NCBI GenBank assembly: GCA_021850505.1
Contig: JAJZLW010000062.1
Location: 1-11,924 of the forward strand
Origin: Thermoplasmata archaeon
Lineage (GTDB): Archaea; Thermoplasmatota; Thermoplasmata; Thermoplasmatales; Thermoplasmataceae
Direction: 5' to 3'
Length of the DNA: 11,924 nt
Below the pieces are notes generated by a model. That model did not search any database and was not told where the DNA came from. It worked only from the letters and a program-made list of their open reading frames with translations. Of the stretch, positions 1-5,730 are shown piece after piece. The translations under genes and the position numbers were made by a program. Position 1 is the stretch's first letter. Every line of letters starts with the position of its first letter.

Positions 1-18
1 AGGGTGTCTCATCTTTCA
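1..18 (+). repeat. Left terminal inverted repeat of the IS
   Basis: AGGGTGTCTCATCTTTCA matches the reverse complement of 980-997 at 17 of 18 positions, with the single mismatch at position 13 (C against G). The match stops after position 18. Confidence 0.92.
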
Positions 19-23
19 TGAGA

Positions 24-43
24 TGTCCGACAATTGTCGAACA
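24..43. repeat. Near-perfect 20-bp palindrome between the IS left end and the transposase start
   Basis: A perfect 12-bp core, CGACAATTGTCG (28-39), is flanked by TGT (24-26) and ACA (41-43), with one non-pairing position on each side. It ends 12 bases before the transposase ATG. It could be a transposase-binding or operator site, or an RNA hairpin limiting translation of readthrough transcripts. That role is inferred from position only. Confidence 0.5.
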
Positions 44-55
44 TTATCTACCTGA

Positions 56-982
56 ATGAAATTTTGGGATATGCCGGAGAAGCATATCCCATTGATTATG
101 GATATCATAGACAATATTGTTTCGCCTGATACGAGGATAAGAAAGTATACAGATCGCCAGATACTGAAGATTCTCATCCTTTTGCAGATATTCAGTATCT
201 CATACAGATCCTCAGAAATATTCCTGAGTAACCACCGGGAATATCTCGTCATGACAGGAATCCGTGAGATACCATCATTCCAGACATTATCAAGAAGGGC
301 AAGGTTATTTGATCTACATGCAATTAACAGGGAGATTGCATTCCTCTATTCAATTAAGGAATGTGCAGCTCTGGATTCCTTCATGATCCACACATGCAAG
401 TATTCAACTGCAATTAGAAGAAAAAACTGGGGCAAGTACAGAGATCCTGAATCAGGATGGTCTAAAACAACAAAAGGATGGTCTTATGGACGAAAGTGTC
501 ACATGTCCATGGATGTGGATTCCCTCCTGATTATGGAATGGAAGGTGACCAGAGGAAACATACATGATTCCCGTGTATCGCATGAAATGGTGGATTCCGT
601 CAGGAATTTCGCATATTTACTTGCAGATTCAGCTTATGATACCTCTGACATATATGATTACATCTTCGAGAACACACATTCCATTCCTGTTATTGACACG
701 AATAAGAGGAGAGGCATTGTACCTGAGAGATTGTCAGTGAACCGAAGAATAGACATTGATCTCAGGAGAGAATATGCTTCCATGTATTCCCTCAGATGGG
801 AAATATAGAGAACGTTCTCCATCCTTGAAAAGATAATGAAAACAGAGAATATCTGGTATGTCAGGAATAGGGATTATGACACTGCAATGGGCCTAAAGGC
901 AATTGCATACAATCTCATGATTGTATCAAACATCAAAACAGGAAAGAAGCCAAGGGAGATAATGAAAATCGTCAGTTGTTGA
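56..982 (+). pseudogene. DDE transposase (IS4/IS5-like) with an in-frame amber codon at the catalytic glutamate
   Basis: The frame starts at ATG 56 and would run 308 codons to TGA 980-982, but TAG at 806-808 (codon 251) interrupts it. The first part holds D107 (ALDSF) and D191 (LADSAYD), the first two acidic residues of an RNase-H-fold transposase. The third belongs in the family's Y-x2-R-x3-E signature. Here Y244, R247 and W-E-I are present and the E position is codon 251, the stop. One base change (GAG to TAG) explains it. The 57 codons after the stop read on in the same frame without further lesions (R-T-F-S-I-L-E-K-I onward) and look like a normal transposase C-terminus. A truncated 250-residue product would lack the third catalytic residue. 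A base-calling error remains possible. Confidence 0.85.
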
Positions 983-997
983 AACATGAGACACCCT
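980..997 (-). repeat. Right terminal inverted repeat of the IS
   Basis: Read on the minus strand this is AGGGTGTCTCATGTTTCA, the partner of the left end. The transposase stop codon (TGA, 980-982) lies inside the repeat, a compact arrangement common in small insertion sequences. Confidence 0.92.
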
Positions 998-1484
998 ATT
1001 ACTATAAATCAAAAAGTAGCATATCATCCTCGGCCGGAAGCATTTACTACAAAGGCATACTACTTTCACACAATTCCTTTATCAGGGTATTTTTAGACTG
1101 GTAGATTATCTGGGTAACTAAATAGAAACGTACTTGTAAAGTTTTTTCTGTATTACTGAAACCACGAATTCCACAGAATGCACTTTTTCCATCAACTTTC
1201 GTCGATTTCATTTTGTCATTATTTTTGAGGAATTATTGGCTTTTGAATATTTTACTTCAATCATTCAGTTAATCGACTGATTTTTTTCTACAAATCACAA
1301 AATTGTCTCCTTTTTCCCACAATAAGGCATTGTGAATCGTGCATCATTTGACATTACCTTCATAATTGAGATTCGAAGAGCCTTCTATACACCATACTCT
1401 TTTTAGACTGTTTTTCCACCGTGATTGTATGCTCTGAGAAAGTTGGAGATTTCTTGTTAAATTAGTTACAAAATTGATAAATGA
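998..1484. other. A+T-rich gap between the IS and the first vapBC pair
   Basis: I see no convincing gene here. Contents are a 54-codon minus-strand frame (1047-1211), two copies of TTTTTAGACTG (1090-1100 and 1400-1410), and a short minus-strand stretch near 1300-1360 that could be read as a broken Pro-Tyr-Cys-Gly-Lys-Lys piece with frame breaks. Such fragments suit decayed mobile DNA, but I cannot name a source. Confidence 0.5.
1047..1211 (-). CDS. Short hypothetical frame, 54 aa, possibly a gene remnant
   Basis: The frame begins MKSTKVDGKSAFCGIRGF and ends in TAG. It is fairly basic, has two cysteines, and no motif or fold that I recognise. No Shine-Dalgarno sequence precedes the ATG, and a stop lies a few codons upstream in the same frame. 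In A+T-rich DNA a frame of this length can arise by chance. It sits between a young insertion sequence and a toxin-antitoxin pair, where remnants are common. It is listed for completeness and is more likely not a functional gene. Confidence 0.15.
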   Translation of the reverse strand: MKSTKVDGKSAFCGIRGFSNTEKTLQVRFYLVTQIIYQSKNTLIKELCESSMPL

Positions 1485-1862
1485 TCAAACAGAACTCGAT
1501 AATTTCACATATTTTTTAGCTCTGTCGCGGAGCCTTTTATCATCGGTGATCAACTCTGACTTTGATGAAAGAGCAGCCTGCAAATAGGATGAATCATAGT
1601 ATGTCAATCCCTCTTTGATTGCAAGTTTCCATGCATCAATGGCTTCTATATTCATTAGAAACATTTTTTCTATCATTTTAGTAGCTGAATGGATTATTAT
1701 TTCTCCCTCATGCTGGCTCAATTTCTTTGTGAGATGGACATGTTTCCACACTGCATTTCCTATCTCGAAAATGGCAAGGGTAATCGTACTTGAATCATGG
1801 AAATTGGGCAGAATGCCTTCTTCCAACAAATTCAAAATTGCAGAAGCGTCATAAACTTTCAT
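1485..1862 (-). CDS. vapC: VapC-family toxin, PIN-domain ribonuclease (first pair)
   Basis: A 125-residue PIN-domain protein, normal length for VapC. VapC toxins cut RNA (often tRNA or rRNA) using Mg2+ held by a cluster of acidic residues. Here these are D5 (VYDASAIL), E33 (FEIGNAVW), D90 (YYDSSYLQA) and D107/D108 (ITDDKRL). The start at 1862 is chosen because its ATG overlaps the antitoxin stop in the sequence ATGA and a GAGG lies about ten bases upstream. A longer in-frame version starting at 1898 would add 12 residues from inside the antitoxin gene that do not look like PIN sequence. It would be bound and silenced by the antitoxin encoded just upstream. No terminator is clear after it, only a T-rich stretch on the minus strand. 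Confidence 0.9.
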   Translation of the reverse strand: MKVYDASAILNLLEEGILPNFHDSSTITLAIFEIGNAVWKHVHLTKKLSQHEGEIIIHSATKMIEKMFLMNIEAIDAWKLAIKEGLTYYDSSYLQAALSSKSELITDDKRLRDRAKKYVKLSSSV

Positions 1863-2089
1863 CTGGAATCGCGATCCTCTCTTATTGTGTTTATCCAATT
1901 ATGCTTCCCCACTTTTTTTAACAAGGGCTTTACCTCTTGCATTAGATGTATAAGTTCTTCGATTTTTCTTTGATTGATCGCCTCTTCCAGACTCTTTCTA
2001 ATTGTAGAGGAGATGTCGATTTTTCTTTCTTTTGCTTCCTTTAAAAGTTCTTTGCTAACTTTGGCTGACACTGTAACCTTCTCGCTCAT
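1859..2089 (-). CDS. vapB: VapB-type antitoxin with CcdA-like ribbon-helix-helix N-terminus (first pair)
   Basis: A 76-residue, highly charged protein. Residues 1-40 (MSEKVTVSAKVSKELLKEAK, then SSTIRKSLEEAI) fit a ribbon-helix-helix DNA-binding domain: a beta strand followed by two amphipathic helices, as in CcdA/VapB antitoxins. The C-terminal part (LIHLMQEVKPLLKKVGKHNW) would wrap around the toxin's active site. The gene precedes its toxin and overlaps it by 4 bp (ATGA), the usual arrangement that couples translation. RHH antitoxins normally repress their own promoter with the toxin as co-repressor, so autoregulation is likely. The sequence is unrelated to the antitoxin at 2966-3181, so the two pairs did not arise by local duplication. 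Confidence 0.87.
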   Translation of the reverse strand: MSEKVTVSAKVSKELLKEAKERKIDISSTIRKSLEEAINQRKIEELIHLMQEVKPLLKKVGKHNWINTIREDRDSR

Positions 2090-2125
2090 CTATTACATAT
2101 ATCCTAGTAGTATTAAATCGTAGTC

Positions 2126-2135
2126 TATTTTTATA
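2126..2135 (-). promoter_or_regulatory. Probable TATA box of the first vapBC pair
   Basis: On the minus strand this reads TATAAAAATA. Its centre is about 41 bases before the antitoxin ATG, so transcription would start near 2104 with a leader of about 15 bases. Confidence 0.55.
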
Positions 2136-2410
2136 CTTATTATCTTTACGTAACAAATCGAGGCATATAAAATGACATAAGGAATCTAACATCATGTTTA
2201 CAATCGTTCAAAAAACCAGTTTGGATTTTAACTATCACAACAAACAAAAGCCAAATAAACGCCTTAACTAGTTGTCTAATTGTTGGTGTACCGTATAATG
2301 CCACAATAAACTTCAAAATTCAGATTAAGATTGCCCGCAGGTAGTAAGAATCCTTTTGAGTTTGGATATTCTTTACACAGTTTTCTAGAACTCATCACCT
2401 CTAATGAAAA

Positions 2411-2451
2411 ACGCTGGATAGATTTGAACTCCAGACCTGCTGATTACGAAT
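2411..2451 (-). repeat. Degenerate copy of the tRNA-Thr 3' half, probable att site of an integrated element
   Basis: These 41 bases match 3561-3601, inside the intact tRNA-Thr gene, at 36 positions. The last 18 (GACCTGCTGATTACGAAT, 2434-2451) are identical. The copy covers the acceptor 3' strand, T arm, variable region and anticodon loop, then stops in the anticodon stem. The next identical block, CTCTAA (2399-2404 and 3549-3554), keeps the same 1150-base offset, so homology reaches slightly past the tRNA 3' end. Orientation is the same as in the gene. This is the pattern left by a tyrosine-recombinase element that restores the tRNA on one side and leaves a partial copy on the other. One T-stem pair is changed at both positions (G-C to A-T), which suggests descent from a related tRNA sequence rather than simple decay. 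Confidence 0.82.
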
Positions 2452-2506
2452 TACAAACATATGCGTCTTTAGAGAAGAAAAAATGATTTGTTTGGAGATT
2501 TTTTAT

Positions 2507-2531
2507 ATCCTGAAAGGTTCAGATTCAGGAT
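2507..2531. terminator. Hairpin behind the second vapBC pair
   Basis: ATCCTGAA (2507-2514) pairs with TTCAGGAT (2524-2531) around a 9-base loop, giving an 8-bp stem. It begins 37 bases past the toxin stop codon on the minus strand, and a run of six T follows about 25 bases later (2483-2478). Archaeal termination depends mainly on T-runs, so the hairpin may stabilise the mRNA end rather than terminate. Confidence 0.35.
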
Positions 2532-2567
2532 TTAGTAATAACACATCAGGTTACTCCAGCTGAAGTT

Positions 2568-2969
2568 TCATATGATTATTATGTCAAGGTCGGTAACCTT
2601 TGCAATCTGCATAAAATCTCGATCAAGTGTAGCTATTTTATCTGTCCCTGTTTCGATCGCAATGCCGGCTATCATGGTATCAAGTGCATTAATTGGAAGA
2701 CCTAGCTTATATAGACTTCCCATGATGCGAGATGCCTTTTCCGCAGAATTCGGATCTAGTGGAAATACAATAGATTGCCTAAGAAAAGCCCTAATATTCC
2801 TCTCCTCAACTTTCATTCTCTTGTGATATACTGGGGTAAGTAGTTCATATTGAGAAATTACTGTAGTGTATACGCTCTCTCGATTACTCTCTATTTCCTC
2901 AACAATAGACTTGGTTTTCACTCCACCTTTTAGGAAATCTATTATGGCTGAAGTGTCGAAAAGAATCAT
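2568..2969 (-). CDS. vapC: VapC-family toxin, PIN-domain ribonuclease (second pair)
   Basis: A 133-residue PIN-domain protein with all expected acidic residues: D5 (LFDTSAIIDFL), E42 (SQYELLTP), D97 (NALDTMIAGIA) and D116 (ATLDRDF). It is a textbook VapC by motif and length. It should act as a Mg2+-dependent RNase, with its RNA target unknown. Its ATG (2969-2967) overlaps the antitoxin TGA (2968-2966) as ATGA, so translation is coupled. It shares only the general PIN pattern with the toxin at 1485-1862. Its position inside the tRNA-bounded interval suggests it came with the integrated element and may have helped keep it in the population. Confidence 0.93.
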   Translation of the reverse strand: MILFDTSAIIDFLKGGVKTKSIVEEIESNRESVYTTVISQYELLTPVYHKRMKVEERNIRAFLRQSIVFPLDPNSAEKASRIMGSLYKLGLPINALDTMIAGIAIETGTDKIATLDRDFMQIAKVTDLDIIII

Positions 2970-3181
2970 ACCCTAATCTTGGCTCCATTTCTAATTGCCT
3001 TTAAGTCTGTCTCAATCAGGTCCAAGGCCTCAGATTTAGATAATGAGCCCCAAAGAGGCAAGAGACTTCCCTTTCTCTTCAACAACTCTTCTATTGCATC
3101 ACTAAAGCTCTCATCTGGCGCTTTTACCTCTTTCAATTTTTTGTATACGTCTTCTCTGAGTGCAATGTTTTTAGTTGACAT
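2966..3181 (-). CDS. vapB: VapB antitoxin, archaeal VapB/DUF217-like family (second pair)
   Basis: A 71-residue protein starting MSTKNIALREDVYKKLKEVK, followed by ESFSDAIEELLKRK. This is the typical N-terminus of the archaeal VapB family in which a short DNA-binding segment precedes a toxin-binding tail. The frame is open to an upstream ATG at 3199, but the TATA box at 3209-3216 would start transcription near 3186, downstream of that ATG. The ATG at 3181 then gives a nearly leaderless mRNA, and the family consensus also begins there. The gene overlaps vapC by 4 bp. It should neutralise the neighbouring toxin and repress its own promoter. Confidence 0.88.
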   Translation of the reverse strand: MSTKNIALREDVYKKLKEVKAPDESFSDAIEELLKRKGSLLPLWGSLSKSEALDLIETDLKAIRNGAKIRV

Positions 3182-3208
3182 ATGTAGATACACATACATA
3201 CCTACATT

Positions 3209-3216
3209 CTATAAAT
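3209..3216 (-). promoter_or_regulatory. Probable TATA box of the second vapBC pair
   Basis: ATTTATAG on the minus strand, centred about 31 bases before the ATG at 3181. It is too close to the in-frame ATG at 3199 for that codon to be transcribed, and so decides the start of vapB. Confidence 0.55.
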
Positions 3217-3558
3217 CTTTGCTGCCTTCTCGATGATTTGAATCTGCATTGATTTCACTTGTTTTAGTAACTAGCATAAAAGTGCTTACTTGGGTTGGAA
3301 TCTCCTTAAATGAATTCAAATTCCATGTGAGGATAAGGGATAATTCCCTGTCACAGGGCTTAAGCAGATGCAGCATTATAGTAATGACGTTCACCGGTGA
3401 CAATAATACGTAATATGTCTTTTCAGGAAATCACAGAGGGGTGTTATTTAGAATCTCAACATCTCATCAAAGGTATTTACAGGAGGTAAACCAGTAAGAG
3501 TTCACCGCAGGGAGGAAATCAATCATCTCAGTCTAAAAACTTTATTTTCTCTAAGATA
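3217..3558. other. Gap between the second vapBC pair and tRNA-Thr
   Basis: No supported gene. A 64-codon minus-strand frame (3209-3403) has no recognisable motif and runs into the vapB TATA box. There is a perfect 10-bp palindrome TCACCGGTGA (3391-3400). Close to the tRNA 3' end, the minus strand has a five-T run (3539-3535) that may end tRNA transcription. An AGGAGGTAA at 3481-3489 on the plus strand resembles a ribosome site but has no reading frame behind it. Confidence 0.45.
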
Positions 3559-3631
3559 AGCCGCTGGAGGGATTTGAACCCCCGACCTGCTGATTACGAA
3601 TCAGCTGCTCTACCTGCTGAGCTACAGCGGC
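3559..3631 (-). tRNA. tRNA-Thr(CGU)
   Basis: The minus strand folds into a standard cloverleaf. The acceptor stem is GCCGCTG with CAGCGGC (7 perfect pairs), the D arm uses GCTC/GAGC, and the anticodon stem GCTGA/TCAGC encloses the loop TTCGTAA with anticodon CGU, reading ACG threonine codons. A 5-base variable region follows, and the T arm is GGGGG-TTCAAAT-CCCTC with one G-U pair. The discriminator base is U73, usual for archaeal tRNA-Thr, and CCA is not encoded. The gene begins 3 bases after the stop of the DUF1015 gene. A TATATATA at 3643-3650 is centred only about 15 bases from the tRNA 5' end, too near for a normal archaeal promoter. It may be cut from the upstream mRNA or use a promoter inside that gene. 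Its 3' half was used as an integration site. Confidence 0.97.
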
Positions 3632-3634
3632 GAT

Positions 3635-4795
3635 TTATGGTCTATATATAGCAATACCCGAAGGTGGTTTCGGATAGAAGAATGTTGATTTCTGACTTAA
3701 TTTCTTACCAGAGCTGACTATTTTTACAAATCTGTCCTTATCCCAGTCTGGCATTAGAACAGCAAAAGGTGCCTTACCACTTTCAACCATACTTTTAACA
3801 TATTCAATATCATGCAGATAAAGAACAGATTTTTCAATAGAGCTATCGTCAAAAAAACATACTTTTTTCAGTATCTCCTCGCGAATGAAAGCGCCTGGAT
3901 CTTCAACCATTCTTTGTTTCAGATCTGGTTTTGCTTCAATCGGTAAAGAGAGATTGATATACCCTTTACCTGTGACAATGCATATACTCTTTTCGTCCCA
4001 TCTGTCTTCCATTTTCACAGAGAATGACTCCTGTAATCTGGTTAGGATGGTTTCAGGCTCAATTTTCGACATAACAACACGGTGAATACCGCCTATGAGA
4101 AGGGCCCTGTCCTCTGATGATACGACATAAGCCATCGCATAGTTCCACCCGTCGCCCTTGGCAACTGCTATCTCTCTTATAGCACCTAGTCTGTGGTGGC
4201 CGTCGGCGACAATTGAAATCCTGTTTTTCAGAAGGGAGAGGATCCTGTTTTTGTCAATTTCATCTTTCACGATATAAGATCTGTTTATGACGCCGGATGG
4301 CTCCTCGAATATGCTGGAGGGATCCATAGTACCAGTTATATTCTTAACCGCGGTGGGGAGCTCTGGTTCGGGGACAACAAGGAATATAGGTTCAGGCTGC
4401 AGACCGGTTGCGCTCATAAGATCTACACGGTTTTTCTTAGGTCCGCTGAATGTCATTTCATGTGGCTTTATTGAACCATCATCTGGATTCACTCTTACAA
4501 GTAAAATTATGCCAAATCTTTGCATCGCTGAGCCATGATGATTGAATTCCTGGACAAGGAGAATTATGCTGTCTTTCTGGGTCTGAGAAAGGATTCCATC
4601 CCGGACCCATTCATCGAATTTTTTGGATGAGTCTTCAATACCATTCTGGCCCCGGGGCAGAGTAATATGTGTGATGTTGAAACTGTTTTTCTTGAGGTCC
4701 ACCTCCTGCTCTGGTGTAACGACATCGAATGGAGGTGACCAGAATTTATCGGCCTTTGAGGAGAAAACATATGGTTTAAATGCCTTTGCTTCCAA
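3635..4795 (-). CDS. DUF1015 (COG4198-type) family protein of unknown function
   Basis: About 386 residues, near the usual family length. Recognisable signatures are SPPFDVVTPEQE near the N-terminus, ITHITLPRG, the central DGHHRLGAIRE (about 198-208; the GHHR motif is the family hallmark) and the C-terminal KSTFFYPKPPSGI. It has no signal peptide or membrane segment, so it is cytosolic. The reaction is not established; the conserved His pair suggests a catalytic or nucleotide-binding site. I prefer a TTG start at 4795: a nine-base GAGGTGATC (4807-4799) lies at ideal spacing before it and spans the nfo stop codon. The alternative GTG at 4804 overlaps the nfo stop and has no good ribosome site. 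Coupling to nfo implies co-expression, and tRNA-Thr follows 3 bases after the TAA. Confidence 0.88.
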   Translation of the reverse strand: MEAKAFKPYVFSSKADKFWSPPFDVVTPEQEVDLKKNSFNITHITLPRGQNGIEDSSKKFDEWVRDGILSQTQKDSIILLVQEFNHHGSAMQRFGIILLVRVNPDDGSIKPHEMTFSGPKKNRVDLMSATGLQPEPIFLVVPEPELPTAVKNITGTMDPSSIFEEPSGVINRSYIVKDEIDKNRILSLLKNRISIVADGHHRLGAIREIAVAKGDGWNYAMAYVVSSEDRALLIGGIHRVVMSKIEPETILTRLQESFSVKMEDRWDEKSICIVTGKGYINLSLPIEAKPDLKQRMVEDPGAFIREEILKKVCFFDDSSIEKSVLYLHDIEYVKSMVESGKAPFAVLMPDWDKDRFVKIVSSGKKLSQKSTFFYPKPPSGIAIYRP

Positions 4796-4798
4796 TTC

Positions 4799-4807
4799 GA
4801 TCACCTC
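4799..4807 (-). promoter_or_regulatory. Ribosome binding site spanning the nfo stop codon
   Basis: GAGGTGATC on the minus strand is fully complementary to the conserved 3' end of archaeal 16S rRNA. The nfo TGA (4803-4801) lies inside it, and it supports a TTG start at 4795 for the next gene over the GTG at 4804. Confidence 0.6.
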
Positions 4808-5655
4808 ATCGCTTTTTCCATTACAGCGAGATCATCCATATAACCGTCCTCACCCTTTGGTGTTTCAAGGACCATTGGCAATTCAAAGAACCTTGGATCA
4901 TTGATAAAATTTGAAACACCATCTATTCCCAGTTGACCGGAACCAATCTGTTCATGCCTGTCAACCCTGCTTCCCATCTCCTTCTTTGAATCATTGAGGT
5001 GGAAACCCATCAGGTATTGCAACCCAACGATTGAATTGAACCTGTCCATTGTTTCCTCGTATCCAGTACTGCTTTTTATATCGTAACCAGCAGCAAATAC
5101 GTGGCATGTATCGAAGCATACTCCAATCTTTTTCCTTTCAGCGATCGGATCAAATATCTGTGCAATCTGTTCAAATTTGTAGGGTAATGTGGATCCCTGC
5201 CCAGCCGATGTCTCAATCAATATTTTTGTCATTTCCGATTCTGGTAACACAGTATTCAATATTTCTGACATATGAGACATCGCAACATTTTCAGATGAAC
5301 CTGAAAATGAACCCGGATGCAATACCAAATAATCAATTGAAAGTGCATTTGCCCGCTGCAGTTCTATTGTCAATGCATCTGAAACCTTAGTATGCATTTC
5401 CGCTGAATTGCTCCCAAGGTTTAGCAGGTAAGATGCATGGCTCATAAGTTTCTCCTGTTTGTGTGCCCTCACGCTATTCCTGAAGGCATTTACCTCATCA
5501 TCTGGTAATGCTTTAGCCTTCCACTGCATCTGATTCTTTGAAAAGATCTGAAATGTCCTGAAAGCGAATACAGCTGCCCGATCTGGTGATTTGGATATGC
5601 CTCCTGCAGTCGATACGTGCCCACCTATAAGATTTCTCTCAGTTAATCTGCTCAT
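4801..5655 (-). CDS. nfo: Endonuclease IV, AP endonuclease for base excision repair
   Basis: A 284-residue AP endonuclease 2 family TIM barrel, full length for the family. It cuts DNA 5' to abasic sites. All nine ligands of the three-zinc centre can be placed: H73 (MSHASY), H113 (VLHPGS), E148 (IETSAG), D182 and H185 (FDTCH), H219 (GFHLNDS), D232 and H234 (VDRHEQIGSG) and E264 (LETPKG). The N-terminal GGHVSTAGG loop is also typical. It should therefore be active. The minus-strand TATA-like sequence TAATTATT (5686-5679), centred about 27 bases before the ATG, would give a leaderless transcript. A second candidate lies over the trmB stop. The next gene is translationally coupled behind it. In an acidic or hot habitat depurination is frequent, which would fit the need for the enzyme, but habitat is inferred. 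Confidence 0.96.
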   Translation of the reverse strand: MSRLTERNLIGGHVSTAGGISKSPDRAAVFAFRTFQIFSKNQMQWKAKALPDDEVNAFRNSVRAHKQEKLMSHASYLLNLGSNSAEMHTKVSDALTIELQRANALSIDYLVLHPGSFSGSSENVAMSHMSEILNTVLPESEMTKILIETSAGQGSTLPYKFEQIAQIFDPIAERKKIGVCFDTCHVFAAGYDIKSSTGYEETMDRFNSIVGLQYLMGFHLNDSKKEMGSRVDRHEQIGSGQLGIDGVSNFINDPRFFELPMVLETPKGEDGYMDDLAVMEKAMR

Positions 5656-5730
5656 TCATGCCCGGAATATTATCAGCCAATAATTACATTTGCAAGTTTC
5701 TACACTTGTCTATTGCATAACCTATGAATG

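Larger units (their letters stand above)
1..997 (+). mobile_element. Insertion sequence with IS4/IS5-like DDE transposase, complete but probably inactive
   Basis: The element is bounded by imperfect terminal inverted repeats (1-18 and 980-997) and carries one transposase frame on the plus strand that fills it. Base 1 of the window is the first base of the left repeat, so the left flank, and with it any target-site duplication, cannot be seen. On the right, chromosomal DNA resumes at 998. The near-perfect ends and an otherwise undamaged frame suggest recent arrival. The transposase has a stop codon at its catalytic glutamate (see 56-982), so this copy should not move by itself, though an active sister copy could move it in trans. 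The exact IS family cannot be fixed without comparison to ISfinder. Confidence 0.9.
2090..2567. other. Gap between the two vapBC pairs, containing a tRNA-gene fragment
   Basis: It holds the promoter of the first vapBC pair, the tRNA-Thr 3'-half copy (2411-2451), and a hairpin and A-run behind the second pair (2478-2531). A 39-codon minus-strand frame starting near 2395 (MSSRKLCKEYPNSKGFLLPA) has a GAGGTG directly before its ATG, but the spacing is too short for a normal ribosome site and no family is recognisable. The remainder shows nothing I can name. Confidence 0.5.
2411..3601. mobile_element. Remnant tRNA-Thr-anchored integrated element carrying vapBC
   Basis: The direct repeats at 2411-2451 and 3561-3601 enclose about 1.1 kb that contains only the second vapBC pair and non-coding DNA. 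The intact tRNA lies at the right edge and its 3' end faces the insert, the geometry expected for integration into a tRNA gene. No integrase or replication gene remains, so this is either a deletion remnant of a larger plasmid or virus, or a passenger island moved by an integrase acting in trans. The differences between the two att copies argue against a recent event. Confidence 0.65.

Noticed and set aside
806..808. Reading the transposase TAG as pyrrolysine, as in some Thermoplasmata methanogens
   Set aside because: The position needs a carboxylate for catalysis, which pyrrolysine cannot provide. No pyl genes or methanogen genes are in the window, and a simple GAG to TAG change explains it.
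1300..1360. Possible zinc-ribbon remnant (Pro-Tyr-Cys-Gly-Lys-Lys) on the minus strand
   Set aside because: Only one half of a Cys pair is readable and frame breaks are needed to extend it; too weak to call a pseudogene.
2145..2318. Roughly 57-codon hydrophobic minus-strand frame upstream of the first vapB
   Set aside because: It has no ATG near its start, no ribosome site and no family resemblance; this length is expected by chance in such A+T-rich DNA.
3209..3403. 64-codon minus-strand frame upstream of vapBC
   Set aside because: It has no motif, starts at a rare codon without a ribosome site, and ends inside the vapB TATA box.
3481..3489. Strong Shine-Dalgarno-like AGGAGGTAA on the plus strand
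   Set aside because: No start codon with an open frame follows before the tRNA gene.
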